A DNA stretch of 64,000 bases from Thalassoglobus neptunius (lineage in GTDB: Bacteria; Planctomycetota; Planctomycetia; Planctomycetales; Planctomycetaceae), in the NCBI RefSeq assembly GCF_007859735.1, contig NZ_SIHI01000001.1:404848-468847 (forward strand). Reading direction: 5' to 3'. Each line of letters begins with the position of its first letter. Within the stretch, counting starts at the first letter, position 1. The position numbers and the translations under genes were made by a program. The notes under the pieces are model-generated. The model made no database searches, had not been told where the DNA came from, and saw only the letters and a list, made by a program, of their open reading frames with translations. This document shows, one piece after another, positions 35,431-45,413 of the stretch.

Positions 35431-37620
35431 CTAATTGGGCTCGAACACAACACGGAAACTCAGATTCCGGTTGGCTTCGCGAGCAGGATAGGACGTATAA
35501 ATTCGTGAAGAGCCAATCGCAGTTCCTTCGTAGCTTCGATAGGTCAACGGCCCGACTTCAGGATCGGCACCGGCTGCCTTCAAAGGTTGGCTCGAACGAT
35601 CTTTGGCCGGGTCGAATTCTTTTCCGAGAATGCTCAGAGAAGACGTCCACTCGAACCCGAGGGGAGCGATCGTTTGCATTTGAAATGGATTTGCTTTGAC
35701 AACAAGATCGTCGGCCTGAACTGACGTGAAGTACCCCATGGACGCCCACCATTCGTCCCAGCTGGCCATTCGAAATCGTCCGCGATCTTCTAGCGGGTAT
35801 TTCGTATTCAGCCAGTTTACAAACGCGAGACAATCGAGATAGCTGATGGAGTGCTGCGGATCGCTTCCTGTTTGTGGCGGGAGATCACCGTCGCTGGGGG
35901 ATGAGTCCGCATCGGACGTCTCAGCGAGAAATTCCGCGTAGAGATCGCCGGAAATGCACGTTGTCGCCATGTAATACGGATATCGTGGTCCCTTGCGATG
36001 CAGGTCCTCCGGATTGATCAGCTTCAAGGAAATCGAACCGTCCGGAGTGGAGATCATCGTCGGGTAGACATTTTTGCTCGCTCCGCCCGTGCTCGAATAA
36101 ACACGCTTCAACCCGCCGGAACTCACAAGAGGTGAAGAATCCCACAGGCTTTGTGGAGGTGTGATCGTGACCGGGATTTGGACTCGATGGTCCTCTTCGT
36201 CGATCAATGCGACGAGTGAAATGGAATCGGTTGTCTGTTCGGTTCCGTATGACTCAAGGCTTGTCCGAACAAGCATCCGCAGATCGCCCGGCGAGTTGCC
36301 CTCGACAGGTTTTAGTTCCATTCCCTCCGGAAGTGATTCAATCGCGAGCGTCATTTCTGAACTCGCTGGACGAGAGAACAGTTTACTTCGAGCAATGAGA
36401 TGGATTTCCGACTCGCCGCCAGCTTCCACTTCGATGGATTGGGGGACAGCATGGACTTCAATTTGTTGTGACAGCCACCACATTCCCGCAGCCACGACTC
36501 CGATGACCGCAGCGAGATTCATGAGCCACAGCCCCCAACGGCGAGGTACCGGAGGCGGATCGTAGTCAACCGGAAGGCCGGTGATTGAGTTGTCGAGGTT
36601 GAGAGCACTTCGAAACTTATGCCGGACTTCGCGAATTGTTGTCGGGCGTTTTGCCGGGTCTTTCTCAAGGCAGGAGTGAACAAGTTGATCAAGTGCCGCT
36701 GGAACTTTTCGCTTGTCTCCGACAGCTTCAGTCAGGCGAGGCGGATCGATCTGAACGATCGCATTCAGCAGATCGAACAGCTGAGGATAATCACGATTCG
36801 AAAACGGAACGTGTCCAGTCAATAATTGATAAATCAGGACTCCAAAGGTGAACACATCGGAGGTCTGATCGGGTTCAGCGCCTCGAATTTGTTCGGGCGA
36901 CATGTATTCCGGCGTTCCACCGCCGTTCATGGTCACGTTTTTGACCGAGTCCGACGCATCAATTTTTGAAGCGATTCCAAAATCGAGGATTTTGAATCGC
37001 GACACCGGTTCCCCCTGATCATCACGGTCACCGCAATCGACGAGCATTATGTTTTTGGGTTTCAGGTCGCGGTGGACCAGATTGAGCGTGTGGGCTGTTT
37101 CAAGTGCTCTTCCAACCTGATCGACACACTTGGCGACCATGTTGTCGGGCAGGTAATAGCGGTGTTCGATCAGTAGCTCATCGAGAGTTTTCCCGTCGAG
37201 GAATTCCATCACGATGTAAGGGATTCCGCGGTCGAATCCGTAGTCGTAGACATCGACGATGAAGTCGCTTTTCAGCTGACCCATCATCTTCGCTTCACGG
37301 ACGAAGTATTTCTGCGTGGCTGGATCGAGAGCCAGTTTGATCGCAACAGCTTTGCCGGGGAACTGTTTGTCGGTCCCCTTGAAGACAGCTCCGAAGCCGC
37401 CCTCGGCGATATGTTCTGCGAGGATGTAACGCTCTTTAATCACTCGACCGCGAAGCAACGTCACATCGGACAGAGCAGCGAAATCGACTTCTGCCGATTG
37501 CGAGTTGTCCAAGTCGTCGGTGAGATCGGGACGATGCGTCGAGTCACCTTTCGCGGGTGGTTCGGCGGTCCGATATTCGTTCGGATCGAAGTCGTCCGGA
37601 TTGAATGTTTGATTCACCAT
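35431..37620 (-). CDS. Transmembrane Ser/Thr protein kinase with extracytoplasmic FGE-like domain
   Basis: 729 residues. The cytosolic kinase domain has a glycine loop (AEGGFGAVFKG), Lys95 in VAIKLA, the catalytic loop HRDLKPKN (Asp185), DFG at 213 and GTPEYMSPEQ in the activation segment, so it should be active. A transmembrane helix lies at about 363-384. The outer part has a beta-rich stretch (about 390-510) and then a formylglycine-generating-enzyme/sulfatase-modifying-factor-like domain (about 520-729), seen in LDCLAFVNWLN, FRMASWDEWWASMGYF, GFEWTSSL and AREANRNLSFRVVFE. The Cys pair needed for formylglycine formation near the C-terminus is missing, so it is probably a binding module. 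It is the first gene of the operon with the WD40 and secretin-domain proteins. Confidence 0.9.
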   Translation of the reverse strand: MVNQTFNPDDFDPNEYRTAEPPAKGDSTHRPDLTDDLDNSQSAEVDFAALSDVTLLRGRVIKERYILAEHIAEGGFGAVFKGTDKQFPGKAVAIKLALDPATQKYFVREAKMMGQLKSDFIVDVYDYGFDRGIPYIVMEFLDGKTLDELLIEHRYYLPDNMVAKCVDQVGRALETAHTLNLVHRDLKPKNIMLVDCGDRDDQGEPVSRFKILDFGIASKIDASDSVKNVTMNGGGTPEYMSPEQIRGAEPDQTSDVFTFGVLIYQLLTGHVPFSNRDYPQLFDLLNAIVQIDPPRLTEAVGDKRKVPAALDQLVHSCLEKDPAKRPTTIREVRHKFRSALNLDNSITGLPVDYDPPPVPRRWGLWLMNLAAVIGVVAAGMWWLSQQIEVHAVPQSIEVEAGGESEIHLIARSKLFSRPASSEMTLAIESLPEGMELKPVEGNSPGDLRMLVRTSLESYGTEQTTDSISLVALIDEEDHRVQIPVTITPPQSLWDSSPLVSSGGLKRVYSSTGGASKNVYPTMISTPDGSISLKLINPEDLHRKGPRYPYYMATTCISGDLYAEFLAETSDADSSPSDGDLPPQTGSDPQHSISYLDCLAFVNWLNTKYPLEDRGRFRMASWDEWWASMGYFTSVQADDLVVKANPFQMQTIAPLGFEWTSSLSILGKEFDPAKDRSSQPLKAAGADPEVGPLTYRSYEGTAIGSSRIYTSYPAREANRNLSFRVVFEPN

Positions 37621-38205
37621 CGTGTGATCTTTATCGCGTGACCCACTTTTCGCACCGATGCGAAGAGTCGACTCGTCTTTCCTGGAGCATCGTTCTGTTG
37701 GCCTTCACGGACAAATCCGAGTAACTAAAGCGAAACGAATTCTCGAATGGTTCAAGCAAATGCACAAAATCGAGCAACTTGCTTTCGTTTGATGTTTCAC
37801 TCGGAACGTCATCCGCGGAGCCATTGGCGCATAACTCCTTTACAGTATAGCGCGAATTGGTGTCAGAATGTATCCGGTCTTCTTTCCAGTTTCTGAATCG
37901 GATCATATGTTCACCGGTTTTCATGTGGATCGCTCGTCAAAACAGAGGGTTGGGTCTGTTTGGACTGCGCGTCGTAACGGTTCCATAAGAGAGGAGGAAT
38001 AGGAAAAGGCTGATCGTTCTACGAGATGAACAGATGGGAGCCGTGCAAAACCGAATTTCCAGAACGATCCGGTCCAAAGAGATCGTCCGATTTGCCGCAT
38101 CATTCCGATTCGATGAATGGAACACTCTGACCGGAGTGGGTCGCATCGACGAATCAGATTAGGGCAATGGATACCGCCCACCCTTCAGCCAGGAGCTCAA
38201 CCGTC
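37621..38205. other. Divergent intergenic region between kinase and outer-membrane gene
   Basis: About 585 bases that must hold the promoters of the kinase operon (leftwards) and the barrel-protein gene (rightwards). On the minus strand TATACT (37844-37849) could be a -10 box for the kinase operon; no clear -35 was found. A 97-codon minus-strand frame (37631-37924) is open but has no Shine-Dalgarno or protein-like pattern. Nothing else recognised. Confidence 0.4.
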
Positions 38206-39300
38206 ATGGAATTTGCACACGCCAAGAACATATTCAAAGTGATGGCAGTCACTCTCTGCCTGCCATCACTGGTGCTTGCAGGAGGAGATCAATGCATCGA
38301 TTGTGCTCCGATGAACCCGTATGCATCACCGAACCCTTACTCACCGTCTGATCCGGTCGCAAGTTCGAGTCAGTCGCTGGACTTTTCGTCTCCGTTCTCC
38401 GGAGGACTCGGTGCCAGCAGCGATGTTGCTGTGCTGCCAGGTTACATCGAGTCTCCGATCCCGATGAATCACTTCCGATTCCGATTCGATGGGCTCTTCG
38501 ACAACGAGACGCCAGACCGTGCTGAGTTCTTCTACGCTCAGTACCGAGGACTCAACGCCGACGCACCTGGGCCACTCAGCTTCGGTGACATCGATGCTCA
38601 AGATTACTCACTCTATCTTGAATTGGCTCCGAGCGACGTCTTCTCTGTCTTCTTCGAATTGCCATACCGATCCGTTCAGCCACAAGGCGGAGTTGGCAAC
38701 ATTCAAGGGGGACCAATTGGCGACATCGACAACAGCGACTCATCCGGAATTGGCGACATCAACTTTGGTTTCAAATATGCTCTGATTCGCAACTGTGAAT
38801 CAGTCTTCACCTTCCAGATGCGTGTCTATACCCCAACGGGAGACGCTGGCGAAGGACTCGGAACAGACCATGTGACACTTGAGCCAGGTCTGCTCTATCA
38901 GCGATCACTGACTGATCGTCTGACTCTCTTCGCCGAAATCAAAGACTGGATTCCAATTGATGGGTCAAGCTTCCAGGGACGAGACTTCTCAGGAAACGTC
39001 CTTCGATACGGTATCGGTACCGGTTACACCTGCTACGACTGCAATGGAATTACAGTCACTCCACTTGTGGAATTCGTGGGATGGACCGTGTTCGATGGAC
39101 TCGTCACAGAAGCGCGAGGAAACGACATTGCTGTGAACAATGCTGATACCACCATCGTCAACGCCAAAGCTGGTGTTCGACTCAACATCGAACGCGGCAA
39201 CGGATCAGCTCACTCGATCTATGCCGGATTCGGTCAGGCACTGACGAATGAAGCATGGTACGACAGCATCGTCCGCGTTGACTGGGGAATCATCTTCTAG
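38206..39300 (+). CDS. Outer-membrane beta-barrel protein, probably abundant
   Basis: A 364-residue exported protein with a signal peptide ending near VLAGG. A short Pro/Ser-rich linker is followed by alternating amphipathic strands (HFRFRFDGLFDN, YSLYLELAPSDVFSVFFELP, INFGFKYALI, RLTLFAEIKDWIP) and a terminal Phe (WGIIF), the C-terminal signature of outer-membrane barrels. It resembles MetA-pathway/phenol-degradation-type porins. The start at 38206 has AGGAG 10 bases before it and gives a proper signal peptide; a frame 39 bases longer does not. A strong terminator follows at 39388, which together with biased codon choice suggests high expression. It is divergent from the kinase operon. Substrate unknown. 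Confidence 0.85.
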   Translation: MEFAHAKNIFKVMAVTLCLPSLVLAGGDQCIDCAPMNPYASPNPYSPSDPVASSSQSLDFSSPFSGGLGASSDVAVLPGYIESPIPMNHFRFRFDGLFDNETPDRAEFFYAQYRGLNADAPGPLSFGDIDAQDYSLYLELAPSDVFSVFFELPYRSVQPQGGVGNIQGGPIGDIDNSDSSGIGDINFGFKYALIRNCESVFTFQMRVYTPTGDAGEGLGTDHVTLEPGLLYQRSLTDRLTLFAEIKDWIPIDGSSFQGRDFSGNVLRYGIGTGYTCYDCNGITVTPLVEFVGWTVFDGLVTEARGNDIAVNNADTTIVNAKAGVRLNIERGNGSAHSIYAGFGQALTNEAWYDSIVRVDWGIIF

Positions 39301-39387
39301 AGATTCTTCAATTCGGATTTCCAGCGGTTCGAATCGCTGAGGCGAAATTCGAAGATTGCTCGTCGATCAGAGTGCTGCGACCAAACT

Positions 39388-39421
39388 CGAGCCCGGAGAA
39401 ATTCTCCGGGCTCGTTTTTTT
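39388..39421 (+). terminator. Strong intrinsic terminator of the outer-membrane gene
   Basis: CGAGCCCGGAG (39388-39398) pairs fully with CTCCGGGCTCG (39404-39414), with AAATT in the loop, followed by seven T residues. This is the clearest rho-independent terminator in the window. It ends the barrel-protein transcript 87 bases after its stop. Confidence 0.93.
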
Positions 39422-39556
39422 GTTCCAGGAGAAACGTCGATCCTGCTGCGAGGGGATGATGGACTCATCTGCTGATTCGCAGCGATCCAAACTCCCAATC
39501 GGACCAAGAAACGCGTTGAATCGTTCAAGGCAGCGCATCGCTGAGAGCAACTGGTC

Positions 39557-40213
39557 CTAAGCTGAGGACTCTGATTCGCTGACCGGGTGAACTCCGGGAT
39601 CGGCGACGTAATAGGAAAAGTGGTAGATCGGAATCGCGAGAAATACGAGTCGACTCAGGCTGATGCTGATGAATGAGCATCCGATGGCAAGGAGACTGAA
39701 CAACGGAGGCACGATCAGCCGCTTCGTCATTCGATTGACCGTTTCCTGAGGAATCTTGGGTTGGATGAGCTGTCGATCCTTGGATGCGTACAGCCAGATC
39801 CAAAGCAACGAGAGGCTGCACAGCAGGTTGGCAAACCCATAAAACGCCATCGCCAGTTCGTCGTTCCGATATGCTGCCTGCAGCCCGGTGGGAAACGGAA
39901 GGAACGACAGAAACAGCAGGAACACACCATTCAACGCGATAAACATCCGAGTTGTGTGCGTTAGGAAGTGGAAGATCATGAACTGTTCAAGCCAGTAAGT
40001 TCCGATCAGAACGAAGCTCACAACAAACCCGATCATCGGATCGATGGAGTTGTAGAGATAATCGACCAGCTTGCTTTCCGGGATCTTGTGCGGTGACGGA
40101 ACCTGAATCCCCAAAACCAAAATGGTAATGGCGATCGCAATCACTCCGTCACTTAAAGCTCCGAGACGGTCGAGCTTAAAGTTCGCTGAGTTCTTGGGCG
40201 GCTGTGTGGACAT
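39557..40213 (-). CDS. TMEM175-like potassium channel protein
   Basis: A 218-residue membrane protein. The first helix carries RLGALSDGVIAIAITILVL, matching the family signature RxxxFSDGVxAIxxTLL in which the SDG residues line the ion path; Phe of FSDG is Leu here. Five or six helices follow (about 62-80, 92-112, 122-145, 170-200), as expected for the single-repeat bacterial form that assembles as tetramers. By family knowledge it conducts potassium. The tail SESESSA is hydrophilic. It lies convergent with the barrel-protein gene, beyond its terminator, and downstream of secA on the same strand with a 172-base gap. Confidence 0.85.
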   Translation of the reverse strand: MSTQPPKNSANFKLDRLGALSDGVIAIAITILVLGIQVPSPHKIPESKLVDYLYNSIDPMIGFVVSFVLIGTYWLEQFMIFHFLTHTTRMFIALNGVFLLFLSFLPFPTGLQAAYRNDELAMAFYGFANLLCSLSLLWIWLYASKDRQLIQPKIPQETVNRMTKRLIVPPLFSLLAIGCSFISISLSRLVFLAIPIYHFSYYVADPGVHPVSESESSA

Positions 40214-40385
40214 CGAAGGCCTGGCTTCATGCGGATTGGCAATGTCAAAGTGAGCGCTTCAAGTGTGAGAGAAACGTGTTGTCACGAACAGAGTCAAAGG
40301 GAACTGGACCTGTCTGCCGAAATTGGCGCACCGACAAGTCCACTCCGCCCCTGAGTCTCATCTGTTCCTAAGTTGATGACACGAT

Positions 40386-43300
40386 TTAGTTCGCTCCACA
40401 GCACTTCTTGTACTTCTTCCCGCTTCCGCAGGGGCACGGATCGTTTCGACCGACTTTCTCATCGAAGTTGCGGATGGTCTCAACTGTTTTAGGTTGTTGT
40501 CCCGGTTCCGTTTGAGCGCCTTCTTCAGCTGGGGCCTGCGAATACTCCGTAGCGGCTGACTGAGCCTGGGCATGATGCGCAGATGCATTCGCCCACAGAG
40601 AATCGAGGAACTGCGCGGAACTCTCTGACTCCAGGCGGAAGATCGCAGAGGTGACTTGTTCGGCGATTCGTTCCCACATCTGCTCAAACGCTTTCATTCC
40701 TTCGCGTTTGTATTCAACCTTCGGGTCTTTCTGAGCATATCCTACGAGACCGATTCCGCTGCGGAGATGGTCCATGTAATAGAGGTGCTCTTTCCAGGCA
40801 TGGTCAAGCATTTCGAGAATCAAAACTCGTTCTGCCTGTCCCAGTTCCGGTCGGAACCGCTGGTCGACTTTTTGCAGACACAGGTTGCGCCCTTTGACCG
40901 GTTCAAGCTCAACGACTTCATTTTCGGCGATACGGATTTCCATCCGTTCGCGAAGATAGTCGAGCAACCGGGTCAGGTCGCGTTCCTCTTCTTCTTCACC
41001 TTCGGGTCGCAACGTGAAGACGTCATCAAGCAGGGCATACAATTCTTCGCGTTCTTTCGCGGTCGGAAAGAATTCTCGACTGCGATCGATCAGGATTTCT
41101 GCGACCTGTTGACGTTCTTTCTCTTTGAGATCTTCTTCAGTGAGGTTCGTTTCGAATCGGCTGTTGGCCCACTGAATGAGTCCTTCGCGGTCGCTGTTCT
41201 GACCAGCGATATATCGGTTCATTCCGACGAGCACAGGGAACCGAATCTCTTTTTCCCGATACCTGTCGAGAACACGATCCTGCACCAGATCGACGACTGT
41301 TTGAGGATCTTCGTGTTTCGTGAACTCGTCGGCAGGCATTTCGACACCAAAGTGATGCCGCAGCCATCCAGACAACTGTTTCGCACCGAAGTCGTCAGCC
41401 AGGATAGTTTCAAACGGGCTGAAGTCCCAGCGTTCGATGGCGTCGGTTGCTCGTTGATTCAGGTAGCGGAAGACCTGATCCCGATTGAGTTCGTCGTCGG
41501 GCATTCCGTCTTTGGCGAGCTTGCGAAGTTCGCGGTCGTTCGTGTTCAGACCGAAATGACGATTGGCCCACGTAGCGAGGGTTCGCCAGTTCCAGTCTCG
41601 ATGGTCTCCATCCTCTGGCAGATTTTCCGCGAGTTGATCCTCAATCAGAATTTCAGCCTGTCGGGCTCCTTCGTTCTTCATGAAGTCGACCATCTGGTCG
41701 TAGTCCATGCCGCTCAGATCGTCCGGATCGATCGCGAGTCCGATGTTTTGAGTCGCGAAGGAGGCGGCGGTTTCCCAACGATATTCTCGTGAGAGGAACT
41801 GCAACGCCCATTTTTCGATCTGCTTGTTGAGCATCTCGACGATCAGGCCACGACAGTTCACACCATCGAGAATGTCCTGCCGATATCCGTAAACTTCTTT
41901 CCGCTGGTGGTCCATGACTTCGTCATATTCCAGCAGGCTTTTTCGCGCTTCGAAGTGTCTTTCTTCAACGCGTTTTTGTGCCTTCTGAATTTGATTCGAG
42001 ACCATTGGGTGCTCGATGGCTTCGCCTTCTTCCATTCCGAGCCATGTCAGCATCCCTTTGACTTTGTCTCCTGCGAAGATTCGCATCAGATCGTCTTCAA
42101 GAGACAGGAAGAAGCGGCTGGAACCGGGATCACCCTGACGTCCTGCTCGACCGCGAAGCTGTAGGTCAATTCGTCGTGAATCGTGCCGTTCGGTGCCGAT
42201 CACGTGCAGTCCGCCAACTTCGGCCACCTTTCGGCCGTCGGCTTTCATGCCTTCTTCTTCGGCGATTTTATCGGAGAGGGCATCCCATTCTTCTTTCGGG
42301 ATGTCCAAGCGTGAAGCGTATTTGTTCTTGAGCGTTTCCCAGGCCATGTGTTCCGGGTTACCGCCGAGGATAATGTCTGTTCCACGACCAGCCATGTTGG
42401 TCGCGATTGTCACACCCCCGAGACGACCCGCCTGAGCCACAATTTCCGCTTCGCGTTCGTGATTCTTTGCATTCAGGACATCATGTTTGACACCACGTTT
42501 GCCGAGCATCGAACTCAGACGTTCACTCTTTTCGATGGAAACTGTACCGACGAGAATCGGCCGACCGGATTTGTGGATTTCGACCACTTCATCGACGACA
42601 GCGTTCCATTTTTCGCGTTCGGTGCGATACACCTGATCGTTGTAGTTGATCCGTTGCATTGGCCGGTTTGTGGGAACGGCAACCACATCCAGCCCATAGA
42701 TCTTGTAGAACTCGTTCGCTTCCGTCATCGCTGTTCCGGTCATTCCGCACAGCTTTGAGTAGAGCTTGAAGTAATTCTGAAGGGTGATCGTGGCAAGTGT
42801 CTGACTGACTTCCTTGATCCGAACGCCTTCTTTCGCTTCCACAGCCTGGTGGAGGCCATCACTCCACTGTCGCCCGGGCATTTTTCGTCCCGTGTGTTCG
42901 TCGACAATGACAACCTCGCCGTTTTCGACGACATAGTTCACATCACGCTTGTAGAGATGATGTGCCTTGAGGGAGTTGTCAATCAGGTGAGGCCATTCCA
43001 TGTTGCCGGCGGAGTAGAAGCTTTCGACGCCAGCGAGTTCTTCCGCTTTGCGAACTCCCTCATCGGTGAGATGGCAGGTGTGTTCTTTTTCTTTGACTTC
43101 GAAGTGCACATCTCGAGTCAACTGACGCGAGATGCGATCTGCCTTCGGGTATTTCGTAATGTCGTCGTAGGCAGGACCTGAGATAATGAGCGGAGTCCGG
43201 GCTTCGTCGATGAGAATGTTGTCGATTTCATCGACGATGGCATAATCGAGGGGACCTTGAACCTGAAGTTCCCGCGTCGGTTTCATGTTGTCGCGGAGGT

Positions 43301-43943
43301 AATCAAAGCCGAACTCGTTGTTTGTTCCGTAGCAGATGTCTGCTGCGTATTGTTGTTGACGTTCGTTGGGACGCATTTGCGACTGAATCGCACCGAGATT
43401 CAATCCGAGGGCCATATGCAGCGGCCCCATCCACTCCATATCACGCTTGGCCAGATAGTCGTTGACCGTGACGATGTGAACATGGCCAGAAAGTGCATTC
43501 AGGAACGCGGGAAGTGACGAGACGAGAGTCTTTCCTTCCCCCGTTGTCATTTCGGCGATTTTTCCCTGATGGAGAATGTAACCCCCGACCATTTGCACGT
43601 CGTAGTGACGCATCTGCATGTTCCGGCGTCCGGACTCGCGAACGGAGGCGAACGCTTCCGGCAGGATGTCGTCGAGGGTTTGTCCATCGGCGAGTTTGGC
43701 ACGCAGTCGCGACGCGGTCTCTTTGAGTTCGCTGTCCGACTTGGCTGTCATTTCCGGTTCGAGAGAATTGATGCGATCCAGAACGGTTCCGGGAATGACG
43801 TTCGAAGATCCGTCCTTCTCCCGCGCAAACCCGATTCGGCGGATTTCACGCTCGTTCGAAGAACCAAAGAATCTGCGAATAATGCTCTCAACGAAGGCGG
43901 TGACTGTGTTAAAGAAATCGCCCAGACGATCAAAGAAGTCCAT
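40386..43943 (-). CDS. secA: Preprotein translocase ATPase SecA, enlarged
   Basis: Motor of Sec export. All core motifs are present: MTTGEGKTL (Walker A, about 132-140), VDEID (about 238), SGPAYDD region, GMTGTAMTEANEF, GTVSIEKSE, TNMAGRGTDI and RGRAGRQGDPGSS. The C-terminus NDPCPCGSGKKYKKCCG is the zinc-binding SecB/ribosome-binding motif. At 1185 residues it is about 280 longer than E. coli SecA. The extra length lies in the helical scaffold region, about residues 726-976, and contains four similar segments (FATQNIGLAIDPDDL, WANRHFGLNTNDREL, WLRHHFGVEMPADEF, WANSRFETNLTEEDL). The ATG at 43943 with GGAAAGAAG before it is preferred to one 27 bases upstream. Confidence 0.98.
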   Translation of the reverse strand: MDFFDRLGDFFNTVTAFVESIIRRFFGSSNEREIRRIGFAREKDGSSNVIPGTVLDRINSLEPEMTAKSDSELKETASRLRAKLADGQTLDDILPEAFASVRESGRRNMQMRHYDVQMVGGYILHQGKIAEMTTGEGKTLVSSLPAFLNALSGHVHIVTVNDYLAKRDMEWMGPLHMALGLNLGAIQSQMRPNERQQQYAADICYGTNNEFGFDYLRDNMKPTRELQVQGPLDYAIVDEIDNILIDEARTPLIISGPAYDDITKYPKADRISRQLTRDVHFEVKEKEHTCHLTDEGVRKAEELAGVESFYSAGNMEWPHLIDNSLKAHHLYKRDVNYVVENGEVVIVDEHTGRKMPGRQWSDGLHQAVEAKEGVRIKEVSQTLATITLQNYFKLYSKLCGMTGTAMTEANEFYKIYGLDVVAVPTNRPMQRINYNDQVYRTEREKWNAVVDEVVEIHKSGRPILVGTVSIEKSERLSSMLGKRGVKHDVLNAKNHEREAEIVAQAGRLGGVTIATNMAGRGTDIILGGNPEHMAWETLKNKYASRLDIPKEEWDALSDKIAEEEGMKADGRKVAEVGGLHVIGTERHDSRRIDLQLRGRAGRQGDPGSSRFFLSLEDDLMRIFAGDKVKGMLTWLGMEEGEAIEHPMVSNQIQKAQKRVEERHFEARKSLLEYDEVMDHQRKEVYGYRQDILDGVNCRGLIVEMLNKQIEKWALQFLSREYRWETAASFATQNIGLAIDPDDLSGMDYDQMVDFMKNEGARQAEILIEDQLAENLPEDGDHRDWNWRTLATWANRHFGLNTNDRELRKLAKDGMPDDELNRDQVFRYLNQRATDAIERWDFSPFETILADDFGAKQLSGWLRHHFGVEMPADEFTKHEDPQTVVDLVQDRVLDRYREKEIRFPVLVGMNRYIAGQNSDREGLIQWANSRFETNLTEEDLKEKERQQVAEILIDRSREFFPTAKEREELYALLDDVFTLRPEGEEEEERDLTRLLDYLRERMEIRIAENEVVELEPVKGRNLCLQKVDQRFRPELGQAERVLILEMLDHAWKEHLYYMDHLRSGIGLVGYAQKDPKVEYKREGMKAFEQMWERIAEQVTSAIFRLESESSAQFLDSLWANASAHHAQAQSAATEYSQAPAEEGAQTEPGQQPKTVETIRNFDEKVGRNDPCPCGSGKKYKKCCGAN

Positions 43944-44408
43944 GTCTTCTTTCCGTGGTGTACATCTCAAGCAGAATGATCAGGTGTTCGAAGAACGAGC
44001 ATCTGCATTCTGGATTATTGTTTGCAATGAGGAGCAAGAGTCCTGAGGTGAATACTCCAGATGCGAAAAGCGAGAACCATTTGTTGTCGCTCCTTCGAAC
44101 TGGCAGTCGCCGCAATTGTGGCCACGAAGTTCATCGAAACCCTTGTTGGGGAATTGATGATTCGAAGCAAATGCAGATTTCTTACGCCGAATTTAGGCTT
44201 CTGTGGCCACCTCGCCACAACTTGCCGACAGATCACAGTTTATTTGGGCTGTCTAATGCGGTCAATACGCCCCTAATCCGGGAATTTGGGGAAATCAAGC
44301 CGAGTTCGTCGAGATTCAGGCGAATGCTTTCCATTTCCTCGACGGTTCTTTGCAAATAGGCAGCTTGCGCTGTGTGCAGAATGGACAGGAATCGAGATAA
44401 TTACCCAT
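43944..44408. other. Gap between secA and rnpB, with a possible rnpB -10 box
   Basis: About 465 bases upstream of both divergent genes. GATAAT at 44395-44400 sits eight bases before the predicted 5' end of RNase P RNA and is a plausible -10 element; no convincing -35 was found at the right distance. Open frames here overlap each other and lack Shine-Dalgarno sites. Nothing else recognised. Confidence 0.45.
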
Positions 44409-44846
<438 letters not shown>

Positions 44847-44963
44847 ACTTTTCTTCTTTTCGCTCGGCCACTGCCAGCAGCCTTCCCGCGATTTCGCAGT
44901 TTGACATCCTCGAACACTCGGAATTCGAGTGATAACCGGTTCGGTCAACCTGTCGAGGTGTTT

Positions 44964-45413
44964 TCAACTATTGGGCTCGGTCATCTGAGTTTCTGGCATT
45001 TCTGGCTTTCGGCCACGCGTTCTCGAAGCGACGATCGCACCGAAGATCGCTGCGGGGAGGTACAGAATGACGTCGGCGATCGCGAACCAGATGGGATGAG
45101 AAATCATCATCAGGTTGGTGATGCCCCCAAGTAATGTGAGGGTTCCGATACAGATCGGACCGGCAAGCCAATTCTGCGCGACAATGAGTTCGCAGATGTA
45201 GCCTCCTACGAAAGCTCCGCCAGCATGCGCCAGAAGAACGATTAAGAACGCCGTCGGAGGAAGAGTTTCGACATACGCAGCGAATGCGTCTGCGTCGTTC
45301 AAATCAACTCCCGGCGGGAGAGGGAATAGAAACGAGGAGAGGATGACGAGCGCCATGTTCCAGGCAAAGCCGACGATGAGTCCACCGAGAATCCCGACAA
45401 GTTTTCGTCCCAC
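44964..45413 (-). CDS. Small four-helix membrane protein
   Basis: A 149-residue integral membrane protein with four hydrophobic segments (about 5-28, 55-75, 85-103, 107-131) and the pattern LFPLPPGVDLNDADAFAAYV between the first two. I recognise the layout (a Gly-rich first helix, FPLPPGVD, LLAHAGGAFVGG) from uncharacterised bacterial membrane proteins; function unknown. The start is GTG at 45413, preceded by AGAGGAG at seven bases. A longer frame to an ATG at 45470 would place that Shine-Dalgarno inside the gene and add a polar leader. It is convergent with rnpB. Confidence 0.75.
   Translation of the reverse strand: MGRKLVGILGGLIVGFAWNMALVILSSFLFPLPPGVDLNDADAFAAYVETLPPTAFLIVLLAHAGGAFVGGYICELIVAQNWLAGPICIGTLTLLGGITNLMMISHPIWFAIADVILYLPAAIFGAIVASRTRGRKPEMPETQMTEPNS

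Noticed and set aside
37631-37924. 97-codon minus-strand frame just before the kinase gene
   Set aside because: No Shine-Dalgarno, no recognisable pattern, and it sits where the kinase promoter is expected. Not excluded, but unsupported.
40656-41792. Long open frame (about 378 codons) antisense to secA
   Set aside because: It lies wholly opposite well-conserved SecA sequence, has no Shine-Dalgarno and shows no family pattern; it is a shadow of SecA codon usage.
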